Assembly (NCBI RefSeq): GCF_003944705.1
Contig: NZ_RWIS01000018.1
Location: forward strand, 1-64,000
DNA length: 64,000 nt
Source: Hymenobacter metallilatus
GTDB taxonomy: Bacteria > Bacteroidota > Bacteroidia > Cytophagales > Hymenobacteraceae
Direction: 5' to 3'
Shown piece after piece: positions 17,600 to 26,150 of the stretch. Position 1 is the stretch's first letter, and each line of letters starts with the position of its first letter. The notes below the pieces were generated by a model. That model was not told the DNA's origin. It did not search any database and worked only from the letters and a program-made list of their open reading frames with translations. The position numbers and the translations under genes were made by a program.

Positions 17600-18334
17600 A
17601 TGCAGATAGATCAGTTTCTGAAGCGGGGCGCGTATCACCCCACGTTTTGCGAGGATTTCAGTCTGGTGCAGCCGCTGGAACCGCACAAGTTGGTGCTGGC
17701 CGTAATGGATGGCTGCACAATGGGCCAGGAAAGTCATTTTGCGGCTACGCTGCTGGCAAAGATTCTTCGAAAGGTGCTGAAAGAATGGCCATACCGGGCA
17801 ATTTACGACCCTGATCTACAGCACCTTTCGTTGCAACGCGAGCTACAGGCACTCCTCGCGGCCCTGTTTACCGATGTTCAACAGCTGAAAAATCAGCTGC
17901 TGCTTTCAACGGCTGAGCTACTGGCGACATTGGTTCTCGCCCTACTCGACACCCGCACGGGTGAGGTAGCCGTACTGGCGCTGGGCGACGCCACTGTTGC
18001 TATTAATGGTCAGCTTACCCGATTTGAGCAGGATAACCGGCCTGATTATCTAGCCTATCATCTGGGCCAGCCGTTCGAGACGTGGTACAACCGGCAACAG
18101 CAGCGGCTGCATCATACCATGTGCGTGGACCTGGCTTTGGCCACTGATGGAATTGACAGCTTTCAACCACTGGTGCCAACCGAAGGCCTGCCGGATGTAC
18201 CTACCTACCTGCTGCTTGACCAACGGCGTACCGGGCAGCCGGAAGTGCTGAACCGAAAAGTGCGGCAGCTGGAAAAAGAGTTTTCACTGGTACCCACTGA
18301 TGATGTAGCCATCCTTCGGGTGCAGCTTGCGTAG
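17600..18334 (+). CDS. PP2C-family protein serine/threonine phosphatase
   Basis: A 244-residue cytoplasmic metal-dependent phosphatase. The conserved PP2C acidic motifs appear in order: CEDFS (about 15), VMDGCTMGQ (about 37), ALGDATVAI (about 127), LATDGID (about 178) and DDVAILRV near the end. Bacteroidota carry such short stand-alone PP2C proteins; the substrate is unknown. There is no attached sensor domain. Twenty-five bases separate it from the DNA glycosylase gene. Confidence 0.85.
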   Translation: MQIDQFLKRGAYHPTFCEDFSLVQPLEPHKLVLAVMDGCTMGQESHFAATLLAKILRKVLKEWPYRAIYDPDLQHLSLQRELQALLAALFTDVQQLKNQLLLSTAELLATLVLALLDTRTGEVAVLALGDATVAINGQLTRFEQDNRPDYLAYHLGQPFETWYNRQQQRLHHTMCVDLALATDGIDSFQPLVPTEGLPDVPTYLLLDQRRTGQPEVLNRKVRQLEKEFSLVPTDDVAILRVQLA

Positions 18335-18358
18335 CGGTACCAACCTATTCCTCTGTCT

Positions 18359-19033
18359 ATGCCCTTCGCTGACCGCCTGCTCCGGTTTCTCACCGAGTTT
18401 CCGCTGCCCCCGCCTTTGCCCGACGGCGTTACGGCGTTTAGTCCCTACCAGGAGCCAGAGCCCCGGGAGCTACTCACGCAGTTTGCCCGGCGCTACTACA
18501 CCGGCGAGCAGCCCCGGGTGGCACTCCTGGGCATCAACCCCGGCCGCCTGGGCAACGGACGCACCGGCGTGGCCTTCACCGACCCCGCGGCGCTGGCGGC
18601 CTGGGGTATTCCCAACAACCTGCCCCGCCGCCGGGAGCCTTCCAGCGAGTTTATGCAGGCTGTAGTGGTGGCTATGGGCGGTCCGGTGGCCTTTTACCAG
18701 CAGTTTTTTCTGGGCTCCCTCTACCCGCTGGTGCTGTTGCAGAATGGCCGCAATTATAATTTCTACGATTCGCCGGCGGTAACCCGCGCCCTGTGGCCCA
18801 GCATCCGGGACGCTGTGGGGCGGCAGGTAACGGAGATAGGGCTGGCCCGGCACGCGGCTGTGTGCCTGGGCCGCCGCAATGGCCAGTACCTACAGCGCTT
18901 GAATGAGGAACTACAACTGTTCGACCAGCTTCATATTCTCGACCACCCCAGATTTTTAATGCAGTACAAGCGCCGGGAGCTGGCCGCCAACGTAGCCCGG
19001 TATGTGGATGTGCTGGAGTCAATTAAAAATTGA
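18359..19033 (+). CDS. SMUG2-type uracil-DNA glycosylase
   Basis: A 224-residue base-excision repair enzyme of the uracil-DNA glycosylase superfamily. Motif 1 is LLGINPGRLGNGRTGVAF (about 57-75) and the C-terminal motif is ILDHPRFLMQYKRR (about 198). This combination is that of the SMUG2-like/DUF4918 group of Bacteroidota. The last residues S-I-K-N and the TGA stop are encoded by a short AT-rich repeat (19021 on), suggesting the original C-terminus was altered by repeat insertion. Confidence 0.82.
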   Translation: MPFADRLLRFLTEFPLPPPLPDGVTAFSPYQEPEPRELLTQFARRYYTGEQPRVALLGINPGRLGNGRTGVAFTDPAALAAWGIPNNLPRRREPSSEFMQAVVVAMGGPVAFYQQFFLGSLYPLVLLQNGRNYNFYDSPAVTRALWPSIRDAVGRQVTEIGLARHAAVCLGRRNGQYLQRLNEELQLFDQLHILDHPRFLMQYKRRELAANVARYVDVLESIKN

Positions 19034-19234
19034 GAATTAAAAAGTAAAAATTTGCCGGCTGACCTGGGCTGCACTGGTGTTCCGGCGCGGCCTTCAGCAG
19101 AACGGCTCTGCGTCCTCTGCGCCAACCTCTGCGTCTTCTGCGGGAACCAACACCAGAACGACGCAGAGGTGAGAAAGTCCTTCGCAGGCGGACGAAAGAG
19201 GAAGGATGACAGACCCAATTCTCAATTTTTAATT
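19021..19234. repeat. Inverted-repeat element with CTCTGCG core
   Basis: An 18-bp perfect inverted repeat AATTAAAAATTGAGAATT (19021-19038) and its complement (19217-19234) bounds about 180 bases. The interior holds several copies of the heptamer-like CTCTGCG (19106-19143), a repeat type scattered in many genomes. The same AT-rich arm recurs at 43689-43797. The element occupies the gap before the Nif3 gene. Confidence 0.75.
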
Positions 19235-19243
19235 TTAAAAAGA

Positions 19244-20344
19244 ATGCCCAAGCTACTTGACCTGATGCGCGTGCTGGAGCAGGCTGCCCCCCTGGCCTAC
19301 CAGGAAAGCTACGATAACGCCGGCCTGCAGTGCGGCGACCCGCAGATGGAAGTGCGCGGCGTGCTCATTGCCCTCGACTGTACCCCGGCCGTGGTGGATG
19401 AGGCCATCCGGCGGGGCTGCAACGTGGTAGTAGCCCACCACCCGCTCATTTTCAAGCCGCTCAAGCGCCTCACCGGGGCCAACGAAGTCGAGCAGACCTT
19501 GCTGAAGGCCATCCGCCATGAGGTGGCTCTCTACGCCGCCCATACCAACCTCGATAACGTGCTGCACGGCGTAAACCGCAAGCTGGCCGAGAAGCTGGGT
19601 CTGCAGCACCTGCGCATCCTCGACCCCAAGCCGGGCCTGCTGGCCAAGCTTATTACCTACGTGCCGCCTACCCACACCGAAGCCGTGCTACAGGCGCTGT
19701 ACGCCGCCGGGGCCGGCCAGGTGGGCGCGTATGCGGAGTGCAGCTTCCGCACCGCGGGCACCGGCACCTTCACGCCCGGGGCAGGCACCACCCCCTTCCT
19801 GGGCCAGCCCGGCACGCCCGAAACTGCCCGCGAGGAGCGGGTGGAGGTACTACTGCCCCTGCATCTGCAGCAGGCGGCCCTGCGGGCCCTGCGCCAGGCC
19901 CACCCCTACGAGGAGGTAGCCTATGAAGTAGTGAAGCTGGAAAACACGCACCAGGAAGTGGGCTCCGGCATGGTGGGCGAGCTACCTGAGGCCCTCAGCC
20001 CCCAGGAGTTCCGGCAGCGGCTGCGCGCGGCCCTGGGGGTGCCCGTCGTAAAGCACACGGCATTTGATGCACCCATTAAAACGGTGGCCCTGTGCGGGGG
20101 CGCCGGCAGCTTCCTGATTGGCAAGGCCCGCGCCGCCGGAGCCCAGGCCTACGTTACCGGCGACCTGAAATACCACGAGTTTTTTCTGCCCGAAGGCCGG
20201 TTGATGCTCTGTGACGTAGGACACTTTGAGAGTGAGCAGTTCACCGGGGAAATCTTCCGGGATTTGCTTATGGGCAACTTTGGAAGTACTTTTGCGCTCT
20301 TCATTGCAGAGACCCTCACCAACCCTGTCCGTTATGATTTCTAA
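19244..20344 (+). CDS. Nif3-like dinuclear metal-centre protein
   Basis: A 366-residue Nif3/YbgI/YqfO-family protein, a hexameric ring with a two-metal site; members have been named GTP cyclohydrolase 1 type 2. Seen: QESYDNAGLQCGD, the metal-ligand block VVVAHHPLIFKPLKRL and AAHTNLDN, an inserted PII-like CutA domain (about 140-240, HPYEEVAYEVV) and C-terminal GDLKYHEFF and DVGHFESEQ. The ATG at 19244 begins the conserved sequence; codons before it lie in the repeat element. It overlaps the next gene by 11 bases. Confidence 0.93.
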   Translation: MPKLLDLMRVLEQAAPLAYQESYDNAGLQCGDPQMEVRGVLIALDCTPAVVDEAIRRGCNVVVAHHPLIFKPLKRLTGANEVEQTLLKAIRHEVALYAAHTNLDNVLHGVNRKLAEKLGLQHLRILDPKPGLLAKLITYVPPTHTEAVLQALYAAGAGQVGAYAECSFRTAGTGTFTPGAGTTPFLGQPGTPETAREERVEVLLPLHLQQAALRALRQAHPYEEVAYEVVKLENTHQEVGSGMVGELPEALSPQEFRQRLRAALGVPVVKHTAFDAPIKTVALCGGAGSFLIGKARAAGAQAYVTGDLKYHEFFLPEGRLMLCDVGHFESEQFTGEIFRDLLMGNFGSTFALFIAETLTNPVRYDF

Positions 20345-21083
20345 TCCGTCCGCGGAAACCCCCGTTGCCAGTAAGCTCGAAGCTCTCCTGAACCTGCAGC
20401 GCATCGACTCGCAGCTCGACGAAATCCGGCGCGTGCGCGGCGACCTGCCCGAAGAAGTACAGGACCTGGAGGACGAAATTGCGGGCTATGAGGTGCGTGT
20501 AAGCAAGTTCGACGAGGAGATTTCTGGCCTCAACGACCAGATCAAGCAGCGTAAGCAGAACGCCAAGGATGCCGATGGCCTGATTAAGCGCTACGAAGAT
20601 CAGCAAACCAACGTGCGCAATAACCGGGAGTACGAGGCCATTGCCAAGGAAATTGAGTTGCAGAAGCTGGAAATCCAGATTTCGGAGAAAAAAACCAAAG
20701 AGGCCCAGTACCAGATTGAGCTGAAAAATCAGGAAATCAGCGGCACCAAGCAGCGTCTGGAAGAGCGGAAGAAAGACCTCGACAACAAGAAGTCGGAGCT
20801 GGAAACCATTGTGGGGGAAAGCGAGGCCGATGAGAAAAAGCTCATGGATGAGCGGGCCGAGGCTGTAAAACCCATTGAGGAGCGCCTACTGATGGCCTAC
20901 ACCCGCATCCGCGGCAACGTGCGCAACGGCTTGGCCGTGGTAACGGTGAAGCGCGACGCCTGCGGTGGCTGCTTTAACACGGTACCGCCCCAGCGCCAGG
21001 CCGACATCATTGCCCACAAGAAAATTATTGTATGTGAGCACTGCGGCCGCGTGCTGGCCGATGTGGAAGCCCGCATTGCCTAA
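20334..21083 (+). CDS. Coiled-coil zinc-ribbon protein (Nif3 partner)
   Basis: A 249-residue protein: a long antiparallel coiled coil (about 10-190, LEALLNLQRIDSQLDEIR onward) and a C4 zinc ribbon CGGCFN... CEHCGRVL (about 205-240). It belongs to the CT398/HP0958-like zf-RING_7 family, possibly a nucleic-acid or secretion chaperone. The ATG lies within the end of the Nif3 gene (ATG-ATTTC-TAA overlap), so translation is probably coupled. This gene pair is widely conserved. Confidence 0.9.
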   Translation: MISNPSAETPVASKLEALLNLQRIDSQLDEIRRVRGDLPEEVQDLEDEIAGYEVRVSKFDEEISGLNDQIKQRKQNAKDADGLIKRYEDQQTNVRNNREYEAIAKEIELQKLEIQISEKKTKEAQYQIELKNQEISGTKQRLEERKKDLDNKKSELETIVGESEADEKKLMDERAEAVKPIEERLLMAYTRIRGNVRNGLAVVTVKRDACGGCFNTVPPQRQADIIAHKKIIVCEHCGRVLADVEARIA

Positions 21084-21104
21084 GTGTATTCGCGTTTTTG
21101 ATAA

Positions 21105-21139
21105 AGAACGGCCTTGTCTCGGGGCCGTTCTTTTTTTGT
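21105..21139 (+). terminator. Rho-independent terminator of the Nif3 operon
   Basis: AAGAACGGCC pairs with GGCCGTTCTT, followed by a T run. Confidence 0.85.
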
Positions 21140-21154
21140 TCGTATGAGTTTTCT

Positions 21155-21184
21155 CGCAGAGGTCCGCAGAGGGATGCGCAGAGG
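21155..21184. repeat. CGCAGAG-type interspersed repeat
   Basis: Three copies of CGCAGAGG/CCGCAGAGG, the reverse complement of the CTCTGCG motif at 19106-19143. It spans the start region of the next gene. Confidence 0.55.
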
Positions 21185-22655
21185 AAAAAAGAGGCTGTTC
21201 TGGCTGCTTTTTCCCACTGCCTTCCTTTGCACATCCCTGCGCGAGCCGCTGCCGGAAAGCCCGCCCGCCAGCACCCTCACCTCTACCCAGGCCCGGGCCT
21301 ACGCTGAGGTGCTGAACATGCGGCCGGCCGCGGCCCGGCCCCTGCTTAAAGGCGCTGATGCCGGCAGCTTGCTGGTACAGGATTGCCTTGGCATTACGGA
21401 GCTGCTGGTAAGCCAGGATGCCCGCCAGTACGCTGCTGCCGTGCAGGCTCAGGATAAGCGCCTGGCGCTGCTGGAAAAGCAGCCGGCCGGTCCGCTGCAG
21501 GCATACGCCGCCGCCGAAATCCGCCTGCATCAGGCGGCGGCGCAGGTGGTGTTCGGCCACGAGGTGCAGGGAGCCTGGAGCTTGCGCCAGAGCTACCTGG
21601 CCATGCAGCAGGTGGTGCGGCGCTACCCGCAGTTTCTGCCGGCCCGCAAAACGCTGGGTATGCTGCAGTTTTTTATTGGCTCACTGCCGGAGTCGTACCG
21701 CTGGTTTCTGAAGCTGCTGGGGTTGCCGGGCTCGGTAGAAGCCGGCCTGCACAACCTGCGCCTGGCCGCCACCCAGCCCAATGATTTTCAGCTGGAAGCC
21801 CGCCTGATTCTGGCCCTGCTGGAGGAAACCTACTACAAAAAGCCCGAAGCGGCCCTTGCCCTGGTCCAAACGCTGCAGCGCCAGCAGCCCCAGAGCCTGC
21901 TGCTGAGTTACCTGCTCATCAGTCAGCTCAAAAAGCAGCACCGCACCGATGCTGCCCTGGTCGCCTACCGGGCCCGCCCCACCGGCCCCGACTACCTGCC
22001 GCTGCCCTACCTGCACCACATGGCCGCCGATTTGCTGCTCTACCAGGGTCAGTACGCGGCTTCCCAGCGCGAAAACCTGTGGTTTCTGCAAAACTATCAG
22101 GGCCAGCACTACCGCAAGGATGCCTACTTCAAGCTCTACTTGGCAACCTGGCTGAGCGGCGCGGCACCCGCCGCCGAGCAGTACCGCCGCCGCATTGGCA
22201 GCGAGGGGCGTACCGTGCTGGAAGAAGACACGTACGCGCAACGTTTTGTGGAGGATAAACAGCCGCTCAACGCCCGGCTCACCCGCGCCCGCCTCCAGAT
22301 TGACGGCGGCTATTACCGGGAAGCTTTACTTACGCTCGATACCTTTCATACAACGGCTACTACGCCCCTGCGCGACCGGCTGGAGGAGCCCTACCGCCGG
22401 GCCCGGGCCCTGCACCTGCTGGGCCGCCCCGATTCGGCCCGGCCGTTATATGCCCGCACCATTGCCCTGGCCGGTACGGCGCCTTACTATTTTGCCCCCC
22501 AGTCGGCCTTGCAGCTTGGCTACCTGTACCAGGCCGAGGGGCAGAAGAAGGCGGCCCGCACCTACTTTCAGAAGGCCCTGAGCTACCCCCGCCACGAGTA
22601 CAAGAACAGCACCGATACCAAAGCCAAACTGGCCCTGAAGGAATTGGACGAGTAA
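21174..22655 (+). CDS. TPR-repeat protein with signal peptide
   Basis: Encodes 493 residues. An N-terminal signal/anchor (KKRLFWLLFPTAFLCTSL) is followed by helical repeats throughout and a clear C-terminal TPR (LQLGYLYQAEGQKKAARTYF). The overall layout (QSYLAMQQVVRRYPQFLPAR, KTLGMLQFFIGSLPESY) resembles the IML2/TTC39-like repeat proteins found in Bacteroidota. Function unknown. The start codons (ATG 21144 or 21174) lie in or beside a CGCAGAG repeat; 21174 gives the cleaner signal peptide. Confidence 0.8.
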   Translation: MRRGKKRLFWLLFPTAFLCTSLREPLPESPPASTLTSTQARAYAEVLNMRPAAARPLLKGADAGSLLVQDCLGITELLVSQDARQYAAAVQAQDKRLALLEKQPAGPLQAYAAAEIRLHQAAAQVVFGHEVQGAWSLRQSYLAMQQVVRRYPQFLPARKTLGMLQFFIGSLPESYRWFLKLLGLPGSVEAGLHNLRLAATQPNDFQLEARLILALLEETYYKKPEAALALVQTLQRQQPQSLLLSYLLISQLKKQHRTDAALVAYRARPTGPDYLPLPYLHHMAADLLLYQGQYAASQRENLWFLQNYQGQHYRKDAYFKLYLATWLSGAAPAAEQYRRRIGSEGRTVLEEDTYAQRFVEDKQPLNARLTRARLQIDGGYYREALLTLDTFHTTATTPLRDRLEEPYRRARALHLLGRPDSARPLYARTIALAGTAPYYFAPQSALQLGYLYQAEGQKKAARTYFQKALSYPRHEYKNSTDTKAKLALKELDE

Positions 22656-22689
22656 GGGGCGTATCACCCGTTTCCGGCCCTGGGCCGCG

Positions 22690-22697
22690 TACCTTTG
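22690..22697 (+). promoter_or_regulatory. Promoter -7 element of pabB
   Basis: TACCTTTG lies four bases before a GTG (22702) and 16 bases before an ATG (22714). Confidence 0.6.
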
Positions 22698-22701
22698 CGC
22701 C

Positions 22702-23988
22702 GTGTCCCCCACCATGCTGTCTATTCCGCTTTCCGAGTTACCTGCCGATTTCCGGGCCCGGGCCCTGCGCTGGGCGGCCGGCTTTCCGCACTGTGCCTAC
22801 TTTGAGCCCAACGGGCTGGCGTATCCTCACGGGCCCTTCGACCAGTTGCTGGGTGTGGCTACGGAGGCGCCGGCCGCTCCTCGCTCCCTGAAAGAGCTGC
22901 GCTCCTGGCTACCACAACCGGCCGTGGCAGGCCCGTGCTTCGGCTTCCTTACCTACGAGGTCAAAAACGAGGTAGAACAGCTCCACAGCGGCAACCCCTC
23001 GGGCCTTAGCTGGCCGCAGCTGCACTTCTTCTCCCCGCACACCTGGCTGCATTGGCGACCTGATACGCTGGAAATTCACGGCCACACGGAGGGCGTACTG
23101 GCCACCATTCTGGCCACGGCCGTGCCCCGGCTTGCGGCACCGCTGGTCCCGGCCTTCACGCCCCGCATGCCCAAGGCCGAGTATCTGACGGCCGTAGAAG
23201 CCGTGCGGGAAGATATTCTGAATGGGGAGGTGTACGAGCTGAACTTATGCCAGGAGTTCTACGCCGAGCAAGTACAGCTGGACCCGGTAGATGTGTTTTT
23301 ACGACTAAACGAGGCCTCTCCGGCTCCGTTTGCCGGCTTTCTGCGCCACCACAACCACTTTCTGCTGTGCGCGTCGCCGGAGCGGTTCCTGGCCTGTTCT
23401 GGCCGGGCCCTTGTGTCCCAGCCCATCAAAGGCACCATCCGGCGCGGGGCTACCCCCGCCGAGGATGAGCAGCAACGCACCACGCTGCTGCACGACGAGA
23501 AGGAGCGGGCCGAAAACCTCATGATTGTGGACCTGGTGCGCAACGACCTGGCCCGCGTAGCCCAAACCGGCACCGTGCAGGTACCCGAGCTGTTTGGCCT
23601 CTATTCCTTCCGCCACGTCTGGCAGATGATTTCGACGGTTACAGCCGAGCTGCGCCCCGGGGTAGATGCAGTAGACGTGCTGGGCGCTACCTTCCCCATG
23701 GGCTCCATGACCGGGGCGCCCAAAATCAGGGCTATGCAGCTGATTGAGCACTATGAGCGCACCCGCCGGGGCCTCTACAGCGGCAGCATCGGCTACGTGT
23801 GGCCCAATGGCAACTTCGAGTTCAACGTGGTGATCCGCAGCCTGCAGTACCGCCCGGATACCGGCTACCTCAGCTTCCAGGTCGGCTCGGCCATCACCTA
23901 CGACTCGGTGCCGGAGCGGGAATACGAGGAATGCCTGCTCAAAGCTCAGGCCATGCTGGACGTACTGGGGGCTGCGGTGAGTGAGTGA
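22702..23988 (+). CDS. pabB: Aminodeoxychorismate synthase component I
   Basis: A chorismate-utilising enzyme (up to 428 residues) making 4-amino-4-deoxychorismate for folate synthesis. The chorismate-binding domain fills residues 155-425. The active-site motif is SQPIKGTIRRG: the Lys in PIKGT distinguishes PabB from anthranilate synthase TrpE (PIAGT). Also seen: DEKERAENLMIVDLVRNDL, GSMTGAPKIRAM and the C-terminal GSAITYDSVPEREYEEC. The start may be GTG 22702 or ATG 22714. There is no adjacent glutaminase or lyase gene. Confidence 0.92.
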   Translation: MSPTMLSIPLSELPADFRARALRWAAGFPHCAYFEPNGLAYPHGPFDQLLGVATEAPAAPRSLKELRSWLPQPAVAGPCFGFLTYEVKNEVEQLHSGNPSGLSWPQLHFFSPHTWLHWRPDTLEIHGHTEGVLATILATAVPRLAAPLVPAFTPRMPKAEYLTAVEAVREDILNGEVYELNLCQEFYAEQVQLDPVDVFLRLNEASPAPFAGFLRHHNHFLLCASPERFLACSGRALVSQPIKGTIRRGATPAEDEQQRTTLLHDEKERAENLMIVDLVRNDLARVAQTGTVQVPELFGLYSFRHVWQMISTVTAELRPGVDAVDVLGATFPMGSMTGAPKIRAMQLIEHYERTRRGLYSGSIGYVWPNGNFEFNVVIRSLQYRPDTGYLSFQVGSAITYDSVPEREYEECLLKAQAMLDVLGAAVSE

Positions 23989-23993
23989 ATAGT

Positions 23994-24078
23994 TGTCATC
24001 CTGAGCTTGCGAAGGATCTTACCAGGCGTGAACACGTCGTTTCACCTTGGTAAGGTCCTTCGCAAGCCTAGCATGACA
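23994..24078. repeat. REP-like palindrome of the TGTCATCCTGAGC type
   Basis: An imperfect inverted repeat: TGTCATCCTGAGC and GCGAAGGATCTTACC on the left, GGTAAGGTCCTTCGC and GCATGACA on the right, with a central hairpin. This class of palindrome is dispersed in Bacteroidota genomes. It is followed by CACTCATT-type tandem repeats (24090-24125). Confidence 0.8.
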
Positions 24079-24163
24079 GTTCGTTCTTACTTCACTCATT
24101 CACTTCCTCACTCATTCACTCATAACCGCTCCTGCCATTCTGTCATTTTCAGGCTAAAACACG

Positions 24164-24171
24164 TACCTTTG
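24164..24171 (+). promoter_or_regulatory. Promoter -7 element of miaB
   Basis: TACCTTTG with a leader of about 40 bases before the ATG at 24218. Confidence 0.6.
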
Positions 24172-24217
24172 CCGTTCTCTGAATTGTGAAGCTGCTGCCT
24201 GCTGAAGGCCTTTTCCC

Positions 24218-25678
24218 ATGTCGCAACCGCTCCTTACCCTCGATTTTCTCGATACACCTACCCTGCCCACGCCCGCCGTGGACGCGGCTACGCACGCCCA
24301 CGAGCCCTCGGGTCAGGTGCGCGTGCAGGCCGCGACCCGCACGGGTAAAAGCCGCAAGCTCTACATTGAGAGCTACGGCTGCCAGATGAACTTCTCCGAC
24401 TCGGAAATCGTGTCGAGCATCCTGTTTGAGCAGGGTTTCGACACGACTGACCAGCTGGAAGGCGCCGACCTGGTGCTGCTGAATACCTGCTCCATCCGCG
24501 AAAAGGCCGAACAAACCGTGCGTATGCGCCTGTCCCAGATTAATAGCCACAAAAAGCGCAACCCCGGCCTGCTGGTGGGCGTGCTGGGCTGCATGGCGGA
24601 GCGCCTGAAAAGCAAGTTTCTGGAGGAAGAAAAGCTGGTGGACCTGGTAGTCGGCCCCGACGCCTACCGCGACCTGCCCCAGCTGATTCAGCAGGTGGAT
24701 GGCGGCCAGAAGGCCGTAAACGTGCTGCTGAGCCGGGAGGAAACCTACGCCGACATCACGCCGGTACGCCTCAACAGCAACGGCATCACGGCCTTTATCA
24801 GCATCATGCGCGGCTGCGACAATATGTGCTCCTTCTGCGTGGTACCCTTCACCAGGGGCCGGGAACGGAGCCGCGACGCCCACAGCATTGTGCAGGAAGC
24901 CCGTGACCTGGTAGCCGCTGGCTACAAGGAGGTTACCCTGCTGGGCCAGAACGTGGATAGTTACAAATGGGCCTCCGAGGACGGCTCTGAATCGGTGAAC
25001 TTTGCCCAGCTGCTGGAGCGGGTGGCCCTGGTGAGCCCTGAGTTGCGGGTGCGCTTCTCCACCTCCCATCCCAAGGACATTACCGATGAGGTGCTGCACA
25101 CCATGGCGCGCTACGACAACATCTGCAAGTACATTCACCTGCCGGCCCAGAGCGGTAACTCGCGCGTACTCAAGCTGATGAACCGCACCTACGACCGGCC
25201 TTGGTACGAGGAGCGGGTACTGGCTATCCGTCGCATTCTGGGTGAGGACTGCGCCATTAGCACCGATATGATTGCGGGATTCTGCTCCGAAACCGAGGAG
25301 GAACACCAGGATACCCTCAGCCTCATCGACTTTGTGCAGTACGACATGGGCTACAACTTTTTCTACTCGGAGCGCCCCGGCACCCTGGCCGCCCGCAAAC
25401 TGGCCGATGATATTCCGCTGGACGTGAAGAAGCGCCGTCTGCAGGAAGTTATTGACCGTCAGCAGCTGCACGCCCGGGCCCGTTACGCCCGCATGGTGGG
25501 CCGCGTGCATCAGGTACTGGTAGAAGGCCGCTCCAAACGCTCGGAGGAGCAGCTCAGCGGCCGCAACAGTCAGAACCAGGTGGTCATCTTCCCCCGGGGC
25601 ACCGCCCAAAAAGGCGACTACGTGAACGTGCTGGTCACCAGCACCACCGGCGCCGCGCTGATTGGGGAAATCGTCTAG
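24218..25678 (+). CDS. miaB: tRNA-2-methylthio-N6-dimethylallyladenosine synthase MiaB
   Basis: A 486-residue radical SAM methylthiotransferase converting i6A37 to ms2i6A37 in tRNA. Order: UPF0004 domain with cluster ligands in ESYGCQMNFSDSE, NTCSIREKAEQ and GCMAERLK; radical SAM CDNMCSFC (about 204-211) with FTRGRERSRD; C-terminal TRAM domain. The N-terminal about 35 residues are a non-conserved extension. With miaE at 13537 it implies ms2io6A in this organism. It stands in its own unit. Confidence 0.97.
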   Translation: MSQPLLTLDFLDTPTLPTPAVDAATHAHEPSGQVRVQAATRTGKSRKLYIESYGCQMNFSDSEIVSSILFEQGFDTTDQLEGADLVLLNTCSIREKAEQTVRMRLSQINSHKKRNPGLLVGVLGCMAERLKSKFLEEEKLVDLVVGPDAYRDLPQLIQQVDGGQKAVNVLLSREETYADITPVRLNSNGITAFISIMRGCDNMCSFCVVPFTRGRERSRDAHSIVQEARDLVAAGYKEVTLLGQNVDSYKWASEDGSESVNFAQLLERVALVSPELRVRFSTSHPKDITDEVLHTMARYDNICKYIHLPAQSGNSRVLKLMNRTYDRPWYEERVLAIRRILGEDCAISTDMIAGFCSETEEEHQDTLSLIDFVQYDMGYNFFYSERPGTLAARKLADDIPLDVKKRRLQEVIDRQQLHARARYARMVGRVHQVLVEGRSKRSEEQLSGRNSQNQVVIFPRGTAQKGDYVNVLVTSTTGAALIGEIV

Positions 25679-25692
25679 TTTTTAGTTGCTCG

Positions 25693-26143
25693 TTGTCAGT
25701 TGTTAGGTTTTAGTCATGGACAAGCCCTATACGGAGTTGAACGTGTGGCTACAATGCCGAAATCTGACTAAACGGGTGTACGAACTGACCCGGCAGTTTC
25801 CCAAAGAAGAATTGTTTGGCCTGACTAACCAACTTCGTCGGGCTGCCGTCTCGATTCCATCTAACATCGCCGAGGGCTGTGGCCGGCAGTCCGCGCGGGA
25901 TACGCTGCAGTTTCTGTTCATTGCCCGGGGTTCTTTATACGAAGTTGAAACGCAACTTTATCTAGCCTACGACTTGCTATATCTGCCTGACCAGGAGTTG
26001 CAGGAACTGCTGACCGCCGTTACCAACTGCAAAAAGCTGCTTCAGGGTTTTATCCGCTACTATCGTACTCTCACCACCTCGTCCTACGTTGCTGAAGATG
26101 CCCCCGACTATCTTCCTGACAACGGACAACCAGCAACTGACAA
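25693..26143. repeat. Short inverted repeats flanking the four-helix-bundle gene
   Basis: TTGTCAGTTG (25693-25702) and its complement CAACTGACAA (26134-26143) sit immediately outside and at the end of the S23 gene. Each lies in a degenerate GTTG-rich tandem stretch. Confidence 0.5.
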
Positions 26144-26147
26144 CTAG
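25716..26147 (+). CDS. Four-helix-bundle protein (S23/IVS family)
   Basis: A 143-residue all-helical protein of the 23S rRNA intervening-sequence family. The hallmarks are LTRQFPKEELFGLTNQLRRA followed by VSIPSNIAEG and the later SLYEVETQL. Free-standing copies abound in Bacteroidota; the biological role is unknown. The C-terminal residues (DNGQPATDN) are encoded in the flanking inverted repeat. It sits between miaB and the sigma54-type regulator, suggesting insertion into an older arrangement. Confidence 0.9.
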   Translation: MDKPYTELNVWLQCRNLTKRVYELTRQFPKEELFGLTNQLRRAAVSIPSNIAEGCGRQSARDTLQFLFIARGSLYEVETQLYLAYDLLYLPDQELQELLTAVTNCKKLLQGFIRYYRTLTTSSYVAEDAPDYLPDNGQPATDN

Positions 26148-26150
26148 CCC

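Noticed and set aside
24149..25609. 486-codon open frame opposite miaB
   Set aside because: Same explanation; miaB carries complete, conserved motifs on the other strand.
25716..26147. Intervening sequence inside a 23S rRNA gene
   Set aside because: The S23 protein gene lies between miaB and a regulator, with no rRNA sequence around it.
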